A DNA stretch of 64,000 nt from Diacronema lutheri (GCA_019448385.1 JAGTXO010000036.1:310001-374000), one strand, 5' to 3'; shown: positions 52,961 to 64,000, counted from the stretch's first letter. The notes: generated from the letters alone by a model not told the origin. Numbers and translations: made by a program.

Positions 52961-54341
52961 GTGCAGGCGTCGGGGAAGTTCCCGGCAGCGTCGCCTGCGT
53001 CCGTCGAGAGGCGGACCGAAGTCGCGCCCGTGCCCCCGTTGGCGACACCGAGCTCTCGCTCGTTCACACCGGCCCGCCGACGCGGGCGCGTGGTGCGCGC
53101 GCGTTGGGTGCGTGTCTGCCTCGAGCAGCGTGCCCAGTCGCAGTGTGGGCGCGTGTCCGTCTGCCTCAAAACGCCACGTGGAGGGGAAGGCGCGGGGCGG
53201 GCTCGCCGAGGAGGTGCCGCCGCTCGCTGCCACCCGGCGCGGGCTCGGGGCAGCCGTCTTCGGGTGCCGCGCTCTTCGCGCCATGCACGAACGTTCCGCC
53301 GCGCTCGCAGCGCGCGAGCGCACACACAGAGCGCGCGGCGACCCCGGTGGGGGCAGTGCGTCCCGGTGGCACTCGCGGGCGTGCGCCTGGCCTGGGCGCA
53401 GCTGGGCGCGTTGCCGCCCGCGCAGCGAGCCGCCCGCGCGCCTCGCCGCGCGCGCGCTTCGTCGCACGCGTGCGCCCTGCATGCACGCGCACAGCGCGCG
53501 GCGGCTCGGCGCAGTGCAAGGCAGAGCGTGCTGCAACGGTTGCGAGGGCGCGCACGCGCGGCGCGGCGCGCCCCTGTGTGGTCGCCTGCGCGCGGCGCGT
53601 GGTCCGGACGCAGCTCGGTGGCGTGATGCCGTTCGTGCAACACAGTGCGCGTGAGAGCCGCACGTGCACACCTGCAGTGCAACGCGGCATTGCGCGCGTT
53701 GCGTGGGCGGAGCGCGGCTGGATGTGCTTGAGGTCGCGCAGCATGCCGCGCGCCGCGCGCTGTGCGGCGCAGCGAGTCGGCCATGCCCCTGGTCCTCGTC
53801 TCCGGGGGGGGGGGGGGGGGGTGGTGGTGGCAACCAGGATCCGCCAGCGCGTGGTGGGCGCCGTCCAACTCCCAGCCAGGATGCGCCCCGTTCTTCCCCG
53901 ACACTCTCCGTCCAAACCCGCCGCCCAGCCTGCCGCCGCACCCGCCGCCAACGCCGCCGCGCACCCATCCGCCGAGCTCACCTCGCGCGCGCTCGCGCTC
54001 ACGCTGCGCGACGAGGCTGCGCAGGCCGGCGCGCGGCCGTGCAGAGCAGCGCAGGCCGGCGCGCGGCCCGCGCGCGCGCGCTCACGTTGCGGCCGCGCAG
54101 CGAGCTTTCGCCGCGTCGCAGCCCCTCCGAGCAGCCACGATGCACGCCCCCGGAGGACGTTGGCCGCGCTCGGAGGCCGCGCTCGGGCGCGCAAAGAGAG
54201 GCGGCGCGGGCAAACGAGTAGGCTCGGCGCGCTGGCGGGTCCTGGTTGTGGGAGAGCGGGGCATTCTCCAGGGCATCATGTAAATTCTCCCAAGTATCAT
54301 CCGGGCCGCCATCCGGACACTGACGTGCCCACAGTCTGCAG
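52961..54341. other. No supported gene, 1.4 kb
   Basis: Frames here are Arg/Ala/Pro-rich shadows on both strands. A 19-bp G run lies at 53803-53821. The region may hold upstream exons of the putative minus-strand gene or of the plus-strand protease-like gene, but I cannot support any. Confidence 0.35.
53803..53821. repeat. Poly-G/poly-C tract (19 bp)
   Basis: TCC(G)19TGGTGGTGG on the plus strand. Confidence 0.9.
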
Positions 54342-54848
54342 ATGGAGGACTCCGTGAAGGACGCTTTGCCCGGCGGGCGGGGCGGCTCGGACAGTTTCTC
54401 GCTGGCCCTCAGCACCATTCTGTCGCCGGGAGATACCCACCCCCACGTGGTCCCATCCACTTGCCTCATCGCCCTGCTGCGTTACGCGGATTTCGGCACG
54501 AGCAGGGTTAGGGTGGGCGACACGGGGTGCTCGCAGCATGCGCTCAAGGTGGCGCTGCGCAACCTGCGCAAAGCATGCGCGGATGCGGACCGGTTTGGGC
54601 AGGTGCTCGTGGTCGTGCTACCGCTCTGCCTCCGCGCGTCCAGCGGCCTCGTGCACTGGACGGCGGCGTACCTGCTCCTCGCGCCGCCCGCGCAGCGCGG
54701 CGCGCCGCCCGGCGCCGCGCTCGCCCTGCTCGCCGATTCGCGCACCTTGGGCAACGGCGAATCGGCGTACGCCACGGCGGCCGGCGTGCTCATCAAGAAG
54801 CTTGCGCAGCGCATCGGCAGAACAGCGCCGCCCATCGATGCCTTCTAG
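54342..54848 (+). CDS. ULP1/C48-like peptidase segment (168 aa), probably the N-terminal part of the next gene
   Basis: ATG 54342 (MEDSVKDALPGGRGG) opens a frame with ordinary, non-shadow composition. It contains VLVVVLPLCLRASSGLVHWT (His about residue 105) and, 27 residues on, ALLADSRTLGNGE (Asp about 132), then a helix (ATAAGVLIKKLAQRIG). This His-Trp ... Asp-Ser order is that of ULP1/adenain-type cysteine peptidases. The frame meets a TAG at 54846, but the same phase continues at once with PPQSGAACCFAAATVAAEV, which looks like the missing Gln/Cys box. So either two genes abut, or a short intron that I cannot place removes the stop, or the gene is inactive. ULP-type enzymes process SUMO or related modifiers; the substrate is unknown. 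Confidence 0.45.
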   Translation: MEDSVKDALPGGRGGSDSFSLALSTILSPGDTHPHVVPSTCLIALLRYADFGTSRVRVGDTGCSQHALKVALRNLRKACADADRFGQVLVVVLPLCLRASSGLVHWTAAYLLLAPPAQRGAPPGAALALLADSRTLGNGESAYATAAGVLIKKLAQRIGRTAPPIDAF

Positions 54849-57800
54849 GCGCCCCCGCAGAGTGGGGCCGCGTGTTGCTTCGCCGCGGCAACAGTCGCGG
54901 CCGAGGTCGTGGCGAGCGCATCGACGCTCTACGGCCGCCGCGCGAGTGTCCTTGTCGACATCAAGAAGGCTTTGGACGCGCGCCTCGCGCGCCTCACGAC
55001 GGCCGCGTACGAGGAGACCCGCGCGCGCACGCTCCGCGCCGCCATCGGCGCTCTGCTCGGCGACCGCGCCAGGCGCTTCGGCCCGTTCACCCGCGAGGCC
55101 GCGCGGCTCGCCGAGGCCGCGCGGCTCGCCGAGGCGTGCGATGCCAGTGTCGGCGGATCCGCGCCCGACGGGCTGCTGCAGGCCGTCGAGGCGGCGCTGC
55201 GCGCGCCCGACGACCGCATCGCACGCACGGCCGCGCTCGACGCGCTCACGGGCGCTGCAGGCCGCGCGCTGTCGACGGCGGCCAGGCCGCGCGGCGCGGC
55301 GGCGCCAAGGCCGCCGTCGCGAGCGCCACCGCCGCGTGCGCCGCAGCGGCGCGCCGCCTCGGCGTGGGGGCCCCGACCATTCAGCAGCCTCGGCGGGGGC
55401 GAGGGCGACGGGGACGATGGCGACGCCACCACCGCTGACGACGGGGAGGGCGCGGAGGACGGGGACGACGACCCCGCGGGCGCGGCGGCTGCGGCGGTGG
55501 CGACGGGCACGGCGGCGACGAGCGCGGTGGCGGCGGGCGCGGCGCCAACCTCGCCGGCGGCGGCGGACGGCGGTGGCTCGGCGCCGCTCGAACGCCGCTG
55601 CGTCTACACTGCGCCTGATGAGGGCGACGCGGACGCGCGCGTGTACGACGCCAAGGACCCCGAGCAGCTAAAAGCGGGCAGGGCGCGGCTACGGGCGAAC
55701 AGCGGGCGCGCGCCCGCCGTGGTCGACACGCTTTTCGCGCACGCGACTGGCACGATCGTCACGCGGCAGCGCACGGAGGGCGTGACCGGCGCGGGCATGC
55801 ACCACCTCGCCGCCCCGACGCAGGGCGCGGGGTACGGTACCGTCGTGCGGGCCGAGCTGGGCGAGCCCGGCTTCGCGGGGACGACATGGCACATGACGTC
55901 GGGCGTGGAGAACCAGCCGCGCGCGGTACGAGCGGCCGCGCGCGCGTACGCGCACGACGGCTGGGGCGGCGTGTACAATGCGCACGAGGACTTTGCCGCC
56001 TTCGAGGGCTTGCCGCGGCTCGCCGCGCCCGAATCGCTCGCGGCCATCGCCGGCGGGTCGGCGGACGCGGTGTTCTGCTGGCGGTCCGGCCGGTCCGTCA
56101 TCGGCGAGGTGACGACGGTTCACTTCAATGGCGACCGCGCCGCCGCCATCGACCACGCGCGGGCGCTGCGCGTCAGGCCCGATTGGCGCTCGCAGCCCAG
56201 GATCTACGAGGCGGCGTGCGGCGCGGAGGGCACGGTGCTGCTCGTGTGGGTCGTGCCCGACCGTCACAAGAACCCGCGGCTGGACTGGGCGCCGATTCTC
56301 GTCGTGATCCACCTGCCCGCCGACCCCGACTGGCTCGCGCGCGCCACGCCGGCGATCGCGAAGGCGCGGCGCGAGGTCGAGGACGGACGCGCGCGCGCGG
56401 AGGCGCGCGGCGTGCCGCAGCACCTCGCCTACACGCTGAGCCCACGCTTCCGAGGCACCGCGCCGCGCGGAGCCGCGCGCGTGCCGCCGCGCCTCGGCGC
56501 GAGCGACGCGCGCGAGGCGCGCGCGCTCGCGGCGCTCGAGCCGGCGCTCATGTTCGCGCCGGCCTGGCGGCGCGCGGTGCGCGCGGCGAGCCGCGCCCCC
56601 GGCAGTGGCGCCGCGGCCGTCGAGCGCGCGCTCGCGCGCCTGCACAACGCGCTCGAGCCCGATGACGAGAGCGCGCCCGAGTCGACGCGCGTCGCGCCGC
56701 TCGCCGCCGCGCTCGAGCAGTCGGCGGGCTGGCCGGCGGGCACGGCGCGCATGGCGGCAAGCGTGACCAAGGGCCCCGGCGTCGGAGATGGCGCAGGTGG
56801 CGACGAAGTGACCAAAGTGGAGGAAACGGCGAAGACGAGCGGCGACGGCTGCACCGGCACGCCTCCTCTGCGCCCGGCCGCGCGCGCGGCCGGCGCGGCG
56901 GACGACGGAGGGGCGGCGGTCGTGGCGGGCGTCGAGGGCGAGCGCGACGCACTCGCCAAGACGGGTGCCGGCGGCTGCGACGACGACGCTCGCGAGCCGC
57001 TGTCGGCCGGCAAGCCCGGCGCACTCGCCGCCGCGGCGACCGTCGGGGGTCTCGGCGAGCTCGTCGGCAGCCTATGCGCGTGGCTGGCGCGCGGCGCGGC
57101 TGGCGGCGCCATCGCGGCCATCTCCCCCGGGACGGCCGCGCGCGGAGCAAACGGCACGCCGCAGCGCGCCGAGCCGCCGGCCGCCGGCGATCCCGTCGCT
57201 CCGCACGCGCGCGTCGCCGCTGCGGCGCCCTTGGCGGGCAGCGCGGCGGCGCCGTCGTCGGCCGCGCGCGACGCGCAGCGCGGCGTCGCGGGATTCGACG
57301 CGGCCGCGCACGCGCACGCGCGCGACGGCAGGCGGGCGGCACGGCGGATGCGCGAGCAGGAGGGGGCGGTGCACAGGGCCTTCCGCATGTCCCTCTGGCG
57401 CGACGCGACGTTTGTCGAGTTCGTTGAGAAGCTGCGCCCCGACGGCGGCGCGCAGCTGCTCGCGCGCGAGCCCACGCGGCGCGCGGCGGCGGTGCTGTGC
57501 GAGCTCGCGCGCGGCCGCGACGGCGCGAGCGGCGCGGCCGGGCTGCTGCACGAGATGAGAGCCGCCGATGCGCGCGCGCGCGAGGCCGCCAAAGCGGCGG
57601 AGGCAGCGCAGCTTGCGCACGGGACGCTGCGCATCGTGGCAACCGTGGCGCTGGGCGGTGCGGTCTTCGCCGGCATGTCAGCGCTGGTCGTTGCTTGCGC
57701 GGCGCGCACGGCGACCGGTGCGCTTTTTGGGGCCCGCCGCCCGCGGGCGGCCGCGCGCGGAGCCGACGACGCGCTCGGCACGCTGCAGCGCGCCAAGCCG

Positions 57801-60800
57801 CCGCCCGCCGACAAGGGCAAGCGCAGGCGCGCCAGAGCCAACGACGACCCCGTCGACGCGGCGCGCAAGGCCGTGGGCAAGGCGGAGGGCAACTGCCGCA
57901 AGGCAGCCCGCCGGCTGCACCTCGCTGCACTGGGCGAGGAGGAGGCGCAGCAGCGCGTGCTCGACGCCGAGGCGGCGGAGCAGCTGGCGCGCTCGCGCGA
58001 GCCGGCCGGCGGCTGGGTAGGCAGCGCGCGCGCGCGCGCGCGCGCGCGCCCCGCCGCGCGCGCGCCCGTCGATTGGCGTGCGCGCAGCGCAGAACGGCGC
58101 GCCAGCTCCGTCACCTGCGCGCCGCCGCGCCCGTGCCCCTCGCGCGCAGGGGCGCCCTGCGGACCTGCGGCTGCAACAGGCGCACTTTGGCATGCGCGAA
58201 GATGCCGACGCGGATGTGCGCCGCGCGCACGAGGCGCTGCGCCGGGCGAGACAGGGTGTGGCGTGCGCCAAGGCCAGCGTGCGGCAGATGGAGGCGGCGT
58301 TGCTCAACGCGACGCGCTGCGCCACCGCGGTGCTCGCGCCGCGTGGCGTGCCGGAGGGTGACGAGCAGGCCGCGGCGAGAGAGCAGGCGGCGCTGGACCG
58401 GGAGGCGCCGCCGGCCGCGCAACGCGCGGCGCCGACGGCGCGCTCGCCCTCGGAGCCGCCGTCCGAGTGGGGCCCGCCAGCGGTCGGCCGGCGCCCGACG
58501 CCGCGTGCACTGTCGCACGCCGCGGGTCGCGGGGACGACAACCCGTTTGCGCCGCTCGCAACCGTCAGCGGCGATTGGTCGCCCACGCCGAGCTCGCGCT
58601 CGCCGTCCTCGCCGCCGCGGCAGCCGCCGTCCGACCGCCGCAGCGCGCAGCGTCGCAGCGCGCGCGTGCGGCCGCCGAGGCCGACCGTTTCGCCCGAGGA
58701 CGCGCTCGCAGCCGAGCGCCAGGCGCGCGCGCTGTCGGAGCAGGCGGAGCAGAGGCGCGCCAAAAAGGCCGCCGCCAAGGCCGCGCGCCGCGCCGCGCGC
58801 GCCGCCGACAAGCGGACGGCGCGCGTCGTCCACGCGTGCGTAAGCGCCGCCTTGCGGCGCGTCTGCACGAGCGTCGCCACGGGCACGCCGCTCGCCGTGC
58901 TCCGCGAGCGCGCCGAGGGGCCGCGCGCGCCGAAGCCCGCGCCCGCGCCGCCACGCCGCGCAGCGGACGGCGGCCGCGCGCTCCGCCACGCGCGCCGTGC
59001 GGCCGCCGCGGCGGCGGAGCGCGAGGCGGCGGTGGCGGCCGACGCCGACGAGCGGTTCGAGCGGCAGCCCTCCGCCGCCCGGTTCGACGGCGGCGATGGC
59101 GGCGGAGGCGGCCACGTCGAGGCGAGCGCGCGACCGCGCGCCGGCGAGGCCGGCGAGGCTGGCGCGCACGGCGCGCCTGGCGCAGCGGGGCCCCCGGCGG
59201 CGTCGCTCGCGTCGCGCAGCCCGTGTGATGCGCGCCGCACGGCACGCCTCCCGCACGCACGCGCCGCAGCCACCTGCGCACGCAACGGCGGCTGGGGTGG
59301 CAACGTCGGCGGCGACGTGTGCGGCGGTTGTTTCGGCGGCGGCGGCGTCCGTCGCGACGCCTGCGGCGGCGGCGACGCCACCTGCGGCTGCGGCGATGGC
59401 GGCGTCGGTGCTGGCGCTGGCGAGGCCCCTGCACACGGTGCGCCGGCGCGCGCGACGGCGTCGCGCTTGCTGCGCTTGCTCGGCGCGCCACGCGCCGTGC
59501 TCGGTGCGATGGCGCACGCCGCGGCCGTGTTGGCGCGCGGCGTGGCCGCAGCCGTCGCTGGCGTGCGCGCCGCCGCGCGCGCCGTGCGGCGCGCGCGCCG
59601 CCGAGCGCCTCGCGCGCGCCGCACGGCTGCGCGGCGGGCTCGCGGCCCGCCGATGCGCGACGTCGACGGCGCCCTGCGGCCCTCGCCGTCCTGGTTGCGC
59701 ACACGCCTCGTCTGCGGCCGGCGCCTCGCGCCTCTGCGCCGCGCGGGCGCGCGCCCGCCGCCCGCACACGCCGCGCCGAGTTCCCGCGCGCGCGCTGCGC
59801 AACCCGACAGCGACGCGCCGGCGTGCGCGCCGCGGCGCTCGGCGCCTGTCGGTGCGCCGCCGCGCGCGCGTGGCCTGCGCGCGGCGCGCGCACGGCGCTT
59901 CCTCGACGTCGCCGGCCGCGCGGCGCGGAGCGCGCGCCTCGGCGCGCGCATCACGCGCCAGCGCACGCCGGGTTCGCCATCGGAGCCCTGCACGGCCGAG
60001 AGCGGCGACGGCGCGGGCGCCGGCGGCGTCGGCGCGGCGGCGCCTGGCGCGGCGACGATGCGCGCCACCGGCGCGCGCGCAGCGCGCGCTGCGGCGGCGG
60101 CGGTCGGTGGCGCCTCGCGTCTCGCGCGCCGCGCGATGGCAAGCGCCGCCGCCGCTGCCACCTCCATCGCCGGCGCTGCCGCCTCCACCGTCGCCGCCGC
60201 CGCCGTTGCCATCGGCGCGGCCGTCACGTCACCGGCGTTCGCCGCGGCGCGCGGCATGGCGGCCGCATGCGTCGCTGCCTGCGCCCGCCCCACCGCCGCG
60301 CAGGCGGCCGCGTCGCGCGCGCTCGGCGCGCTCTTCGTGCTCGTCGACGCGGCCGACGCGGCGGGCGACAGCGACGCCGCGCTCGGCGCGCTCGCGGCCG
60401 CGGTCGACGCGACGGAGCTGCGCCCGCCGCCGGCCTTTTGGCGCGCGGGCCGCGCCGCGGCGTACGCACCGCGTCCGCCGCCCCTCGACTCGGCGCGGCC
60501 GCGCTACAACCGGCGCGCGCGCGCACCTAGCCCTCCCGTCGCGGCCGCGCGGCGCAATCTCGCGCGCGCGGTGCGCGAGCTCACGCGCGCCGCGCGCGCT
60601 GAGCGCGAGCGCGCGCCGGCGCCGCGCGGCGCGCGCGGCGGCGTGCTCCACGCGCTGCGCGCGTCGCTCCCCGTGCACGCGCGTGCCGCGCTCGGCACGG
60701 ACGCGGAGCTGCGCGCGGACATCGCCGCGTTCGCGCGCGCGCGCCGCGAGCTGCACAGCCTCACCGACGCCGAGGTGGCGGCGCTCGCGCGCCCGGACGG

Positions 60801-62597
60801 GCCGCCGCTGCCCGTGCGGCTCGCGTGCACGGCGGTCGCGCGCGCGCGCGGCGTGACCGTGCTGCTCGACATCGTGCCGCGCGGCGGCGGCGCGCCCGAG
60901 CGGCTCGTGTGCCGCGCCCGTCGCCGCGGCGCCGCCACGCGCACGCCACGGCCGACAGCCGCCGTTATCGCGCGCGCGCCTTGCATAGCGGCGCGCGTTG
61001 GCCACACTGAGCCGGCGCGCGCGTGCGCGGGCGGATCGATCGGGGTCGCGCGCCTCCGTTCAGCGCGCCGCCGCTCTTGGCGTGGGGCGCGGCTCGACGT
61101 GCACACCCGCGAGCGGCTGGCCACACCGGTGCCAGGCCACGTCGTGGCCTGCGCCGCCGCCTCGGCCATCGGCGCGTGCGTCGCTCGCGCGCGGCTTGGG
61201 CTTGCACGGCTGGCGCGCGCGTGGCCCTGCGCCTCCGCTCCACTGGCCGCTGCTGCTGTCGCCTTCGCGCCTGCCGCCGACGGTGTTTTCTGCGCCCCGC
61301 TGGGCGCTCCTGCATCCGCCTTCGCGCCTGCCGCCGACGGTGTTTTCCCCGCCGCACTAGCCGCTGCTGCATCCGCCTTCGCGCCTGCCGCCGATTTTCC
61401 CGCCCCACTAGTTGCTCCTGCATTCGCCTCCGCGCCTGCCACCGACGGCGTTTTCCCCGCCCCACTAGCCGCTGCCGCTGCCGCGTCCGCGCCCGCCGCC
61501 GCGGGCGCGTCTTCCGCCCCACCAGCCATCGCCGCCGCGCCCGCCGCCAACGCGCGCACCGCCAACGTGCCCGTTGCCAACGAGGCTACCGCCACCGAAC
61601 CAGCCGCCCTTGAGCTTCCCCTCCAACCCGCCAACTCGGCGCTGCTTGCGTGGGCGGGCGACGCGGCTGCGCGCCGGCTGGCCGCCGCCGCCGCGAGCGC
61701 CGGCCTCCCGCAGGCAGAGGTGGAGCGCATCGCCAGCGGCGACATGCTCGCCTCAACCGTCGACGCGTGCTGCGAGGTCGTGCTGCGCGTGCACGGGCAG
61801 GCCGGCGGCGGGCATGTCTGCCACGTGCCGCTCGCCGCGCAACCCGCGGTGTTTCAGGACGACGCCGAGCGCGCCGCGCTGCTGCACCGCCTGCGCAGCG
61901 AGGCGACAACGCAGGCTGTCATCGGCGTGTGGAGCCCGTCGGACGAGCGCGGCGGCGCGGGCGGTGACGACGGCGCGCAGCTCGCCTCCGGCCATTTCAC
62001 CGCGTTGCGCCTTGTGCGCGTCGCGCGCGCGGGCGAGCATCGCTACGACGCGGTGCTCGTCGACACGCTCGCGTCGCCCTGCAGGCAGGCGCTCATGCTC
62101 GCCAAGGCGATAACTGCCACGCTGCACGCGGCGGGTCTCGACATTTCGCGCGTGCGCCGCGCGCTGCTGCTCAACGAGGCGGCGCAGCGTGGCGCGACGT
62201 GCGGCCTCGCGATAGTGGGCGCGCTCAACGACGCGCTCGCCGCGGCGGGCTGCTCGTCCGCGCCGCGCACGTTCAGCGTGGCGGACATGTACGCTGTCGG
62301 CGAGCGCCTCCGCGTCGCGCTGACCGGCGCGGCCAGCGATCGTGCGCCGGGCGGCGTCTGCGCGGTCACGAGCGCGGTGCGCGGCGGGGGCAGCCCCGAT
62401 CGCGCCGAAACGCCGCCGCAGACGCGCGGCGCCAAGGCCGCCGCTGGCGTCACCGCCGCCGCCACCGCCGCCGCCACGCCGCCGCCGCCCGCGCTGGGCG
62501 CCGCCGCCGCCGCCACCGCCGCCGCCGCCGCTGCTGCCGCCGCCGTGGCCGCGCCGCCACCGCCGCCACCGCCGCCGCCGGCCGGCGACGCGGGCGA

Positions 62598-62661
<64 letters not shown>

Positions 62662-64000
62662 GCCGCGCGCACGTTCTTGAAGCTCGCGCCCAGGGCGCGC
62701 GCGGCCGCCTCGGCGCGTGAGGCGTTGCGCGCCGCGTGTGCGCGCGCGGACGCGGCGGCGTCGTCACACGCGTCGGCGCCGCACGCGCCCGCCGGTGCGC
62801 GCCGCCGGCGGCGCGCGGGCGCAGGCGAGCTGGCGCTCGCGGCTGCGCGCGCGCTCGCCTCGACGGAGCACGGCGATTTGACGGACGACGCGCTCGAGGC
62901 CGCCGTCGAGCAGGAGCTGGGCGACGAGCGCGGCCAACTGCTGCTGTGCACGCGGGGCGCAGCGGCGCAAAGGCCCGCGCTTTGCCGGCTCCTGAAGCAC
63001 GCGTGCGCGTCGGCGCGCGCGGCGAAGCGCGCGCAATTCACGGTGTTCGTCGTGCGCGCGGCCACGCGCGGCGAGCGGGGGGGCGCCGCCGCGAGGCGCG
63101 TGGACTCGGTGGTCGAGCTGTCGTGCGCGCTGCACGAGAAGGCGGGCGCGCTCGGCGGCCTCCAGAGCGTCTGTGTGCGTGGCTTTGCCCTCGAGCGCCG
63201 CCGGACACTCGACGGTGGCGCCGAGGCCGGCGCGTCCGCCATCGGCCAGGACGAGCAGGTCGAGGCAGAGGCGGGCGAGGCGTCCGTCGCCGGCGTGACG
63301 ATGGCCAAGCAGCTGCGTCAGTTTGCCGAGCAAGCTGCCCGCGACGACGTGCTCTTCCGCGTCGCCGTGTCCGAGGCCGACGCCCACGCCCGGCTGGCGC
63401 GCGTTGCGGGTGACGATGTCGGCGCGTACAGCGTCGTGCTCGCAGTCGCCGGGCTCGTCTGGCTGGCCAAGGCCGACGAGGTTGCGCCGGCGGCCGCCCG
63501 GTCCGCCGCCGCGCCGCCCGCCGCCCCGCCTGCTGCCGCCACGTCCGCCGACGCCGAGCGCGACGCCTCGCCTTCCGACCGCCTGCGCGCGCTGACGCTC
63601 GCCGTGCGAGTCGCGCTCGCGCGCGGCGTGCTGCGCCACCTCCTCGCCGACGCGTCGCCGGGCGCGTCCGCGACCGCTGGCGGTAGTTGCGCGACGCCCG
63701 TCGAGGCGGCCGCGTCCGACGCCGCGCCGCCCGCCACGGGCGTCGTGACGAGTGGCGTCGCGGCGGGCGCTGTGGCGGCCGCACCGGCTGCTGCGGGCGG
63801 TGCGACGGCGGGTGCATCGCCCATCACGCGGCCGGCGAAGCGCGCGCGGCGCACGCTCACCGCCGCTCCAGCCGCCTCGGCCGTTGCGGCCGCTGGAGGC
63901 GCACGCGCTGGCGCACGCGGCGCGGCCGGCGCGCCTCGCGCGCGCGCCGCGCGCGCGCCGGCCGAGTACGTCTGGCTTGCCATCGCGCGCCGGATGCTGG
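54849..64000 (+). CDS. Giant multidomain protein with ULP1-like peptidase signature, 2+ exons, runs off the right edge
   Basis: Exon 1 is open from 54849 to 58016 and exon 2 from 58150 to the window end (no stop for 5.8 kb). They join in phase 0 (GGCTGG|GTAGGC ... GCGCAG|GGG), and a coiled coil continues across the junction (EEEAQQRVLDAEAAEQLARS | LRLQQAHFGMRED). No ATG is visible at the 5' end; the first exon probably continues the preceding frame. In order: Gln/Cys box (54858-54878), a conserved-looking region at about 55690-56660 (DAVFCWRSGRSVIGEVTTVH; LRVRPDWRSQPRIYEAA; VLLVWVVPDRHKNPRLDW), one membrane segment at about 57630-57700, coiled coil, Ala/Arg-rich stretches, an Ala repeat (61241-61545), and a ULP1-like set: SGHFTALRLV (His 61993), YDAVLVDTL (Asp 62062) and LLNEAAQRGATCGLAIVG (Cys 62200). 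Poly-Ala and a helical C-terminal part follow. At least 2990 codons are in the window. Function unknown. Confidence 0.6.
61241..61545 (+). repeat. In-frame tandem repeat, about 60-bp unit, about 5 copies
   Basis: The unit gccttcgcgcctgccgccgacggtgttttc plus a variable GC-rich linker encodes (A/S)AFAPAADGVFPAPLAAA. Copies degrade toward the 3' end and one lacks six codons. It lies within the giant frame and keeps phase, so it is probably translated. Confidence 0.8.
62437..62668 (+). repeat. GCC trinucleotide microsatellite encoding poly-Ala/poly-Pro
   Basis: Mostly (GCC)n in the giant frame, giving long Ala runs (about 20 residues near 62602-62655) with a Pro block at about 62548-62580. It is expansion-prone and a likely length polymorphism. 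Confidence 0.9.

Noticed and set aside
52166-53654. Two overlapping plus-strand frames of about 470-490 codons
   Set aside because: They read through poly-G as poly-Gly, are Arg/Gly-rich, overlap each other, and oppose a better minus-strand exon model.
53999-54469. Minus-strand frame with a DDTWENL motif (faintly chromodomain-like)
   Set aside because: Too short for a family call, opposite the better-supported plus-strand protease-like frame, and no other element parts are adjacent.
57678-60293. Minus-strand frame of 871 codons
   Set aside because: Antisense of the giant protein; Arg/Ala/Pro/Ser-only composition with no motifs. The plus frame carries coiled coil and peptidase motifs.
1-64000. 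tRNA, rRNA, snRNA genes or riboswitches
   Set aside because: I scanned for T-loop (GGTTCGAATCC-like) and rRNA-like conserved blocks on both strands and saw none I could support.

Overview
The window looks like nuclear DNA of a compact, very GC-rich unicellular alga, most likely a haptophyte (a pavlovophyte-like genome is my best guess). The reasons are: base composition near 70% GC by eye; mostly short spliceosomal introns (about 80-200 nt) that use GT-AG and, several times, GC-AG sites; very short intergenic gaps (33-150 bp) with many divergent gene pairs; a signal peptide followed by a transit-like stretch on one protein; and eukaryote-only genes (ATM kinase, RING-H2, SET, p23, LPCAT, GT77-type glycosyltransferase, ubiquitin protease). 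The species is an inference; no rRNA or organelle marker is present. Exon models were built by hand from splice signals and reading phase; in each model the exon lengths add up in frame.

Layout, 1-42 kb (housekeeping part): a membrane alpha/beta hydrolase running off the left edge (minus); a small SET protein diverging from uracil phosphoribosyltransferase; a proline-rich protein of unknown function; a 121-aa unknown gene diverging from a major-facilitator transporter whose only intron is a 2.1-kb minisatellite of about 31 copies; a 1086-aa secreted or plastid-targeted protein; a two-domain GT77-like glycosyltransferase; an LSD1-ribbon/RING-H2 protein; a large helical protein; a p23/CS protein with a signal peptide; an MTHFR-like protein; an intronless 4264-aa ATM/Tel1 kinase filling 12.8 kb; an LPCAT-like acyltransferase with EF hands; and ketohexokinase.

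42-46 kb is a mobile-element island: a cluster of TGACGT motifs, a decayed hAT transposase end, a decayed coiled-coil gene, and an 864-bp near-palindrome made of two inverted MITE-like units whose ends carry GGGTGTA repeats.

46-64 kb is accessory in character: a broken PIF1-type helicase with a virus-like N-terminal domain, a ubiquitin-specific-protease-like gene, a poorly resolved minus-strand membrane protein with poly-C introns, and a giant reading frame that leaves the right edge. That frame carries two signatures like ULP1/C48 cysteine proteases, coiled coils, a membrane segment and alanine repeats. The protease genes beside helicase debris are the best candidate here for an undescribed system, possibly cargo or core genes of a large mobile element, but this is inference.
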